Source: Streptomyces shenzhenensis
GTDB lineage: Bacteria; Actinomycetota; Actinomycetes; Streptomycetales; Streptomycetaceae
Direction of reading: 5' to 3'
Length of the DNA: 64,000 bases
Assembly: GCF_003688995.1 (NCBI RefSeq)
Contig: NZ_PENI01000001.1
Location: forward strand, 620,001-684,000
Shown here: piece by piece, positions 63,388-64,000 of the stretch
Layout: each line of letters starts with the position of its first letter
Position numbering within the stretch: the stretch's first letter is position 1
Translations under genes and position numbers: made by a program
Notes under the pieces: generated by a model
What the model was told of the DNA's origin: nothing
The model's input: the letters and a program-made list of their open reading frames with translations, nothing else
The model's database searches: none

Positions 63388-63558
63388 GGCGCCCCCAGTG
63401 TCTCAGAGGCGACCGGTGGCATTGGGGCGCAGGCCCCGCGCCCGATCGCCGCCACGCGCCCCGCGCCCGGTCGCGCGCCCCCTACGGACCACCGGTCGCG
63501 TCCGGCGGGTACGCGCCCCGCACACGCACCCCCTGTCCGGCGTGTCGGTCAGGGGCCG

Positions 63559-64000
63559 CTAACCGGCCTCCGCCCGCACATCCCGCCAGGCCCGTGGGAT
63601 CGCCCCCGCCACGTCGTGCGCCCCCGCCGGCGCACCGTCCGCCGCGAACCGGCCCGCCAGCCCGTGCAGATACGCGGCCACGCTGCCCGCGTCCCGGGCG
63701 GAGAGCCCCGAGGCCAGCAGGGATCCCGCGAGCCCGGACAGCACGTCCCCGCTGCCCGCGGTGGCCAGCCAGGCCGTGCCCGTCGCGTTGACGCGTACGG
63801 TGCCGCCGTCCGGGTCGGCGACCAGCGTGGTCGAGCCCTTGAGCAGGACGGTGGCGCCGTACCGCGCGGCCAGTTCGCGCACCGCCGGCAGCCGCGCCCC
63901 CTCGACCTCCTCGCGGTCCACGCCCAGCAGCGCGGCGGCCTCCCCGGCGTGCGGGGTCATCAGGGTCGGCGCGGTGCGGGCCCGTACCGCGTCCCGGTCG
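63559..64000 (-). CDS. NAD(P)H-hydrate dehydratase (repair enzyme), C-terminal part
   Basis: The frame runs out of the window at the right edge, leaving the last roughly 147 residues. The ADP/ATP-dependent dehydratase (YjeF C-terminal, ribokinase-like) signatures are LMTPHAGEAAALLG, VLLKGSTTLVADPDGG and NATGTAWLATAGSGDVLSGLAGSLLASG with the catalytic Asp in GSGD. The enzyme dehydrates S-NAD(P)HX back to NAD(P)H. An N-terminal epimerase domain (YjeF-N) may lie outside the window. It ends 172 bp before alr. Confidence 0.93.
   Translation of the reverse strand, partial: DRDAVRARTAPTLMTPHAGEAAALLGVDREEVEGARLPAVRELAARYGATVLLKGSTTLVADPDGGTVRVNATGTAWLATAGSGDVLSGLAGSLLASGLSARDAGSVAAYLHGLAGRFAADGAPAGAHDVAGAIPRAWRDVRAEAG

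Overview
The window is a high-GC actinobacterial chromosome segment that reads as Streptomyces. It carries the developmental regulators bldM and whiD side by side, an ShbA-type sigma factor next to guaB and guaB3, a cluster of six Ser/Thr-kinase genes beside glpD, a His-rich GroEL1 with groES behind two CIRCE boxes, and a bxl xylobiose operon. Codon use is strongly G/C-ending throughout, and GTG starts and 4-bp start/stop overlaps are common. No rRNA, tRNA, CRISPR array, prophage or transposase gene was seen, so this looks like core chromosome with small repetitive insertions.

Layout. 1-4.1 kb: end of an NlpC/P60 hydrolase, then a response regulator and PspC-type histidine kinase divergent from a PspC/LiaF-like membrane protein, an apparent envelope-stress module. 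4.1-8.9 kb: a repeat array, DoxX, a membrane protein, a DUF4429/SHOCT protein, a class II aldolase and a PPOX-fold protein. 8.9-12.9 kb: guaA, a chorismate mutase behind what looks like a Phe/Tyr leader-peptide attenuator, and a sortase-anchored surface protein. 13-16.5 kb: a GMC oxidoreductase with a ferredoxin-type Cys motif and a succinate-semialdehyde-type dehydrogenase. 16.6-27.8 kb: six kinase-family genes on one strand, five of them membrane-anchored with related external domains and one of those an evident pseudokinase. 28.1-32.3 kb: glpD, a nucleotide-sugar dehydrogenase homologue that lacks its catalytic residues, and a 160-bp tandem repeat around a 31-codon basic peptide gene. 32.3-37.7 kb: guaB3, guaB, shbA, bldM, whiD.

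37.8-48.1 kb: LysR, MOSC, SDR and SnoaL-like genes, groEL1/groES, two lipoprotein polysaccharide deacetylases, a THUMP-like methyltransferase and an LCP ligase. 48.2-56.4 kb: a secreted GH10 xylanase, and a LacI-type regulator divergent from an ABC importer and a GH3 beta-xylosidase. The xylanase and the importer share operator-like sequences, which gives a complete xylan-to-xylose route: external cleavage, import, internal hydrolysis. 56.4-64 kb: tRNA t6A synthesis genes (tsaD, rimI, tsaB, tsaE), a degenerate L,D-transpeptidase-like protein, a 57-codon small gene, an alpha/beta hydrolase, alr, and the end of a NAD(P)H-hydrate repair gene.

The strongest unexplained signals are the chorismate mutase leader, the 160-bp repeat with its basic peptide, the pseudokinase with a very long insertion in its activation segment, the sugar dehydrogenase without active-site residues, a 166-bp MITE-like element whose end supplies the bldM stop codon, and a roughly 43-bp element recurring about 14 times between genes.
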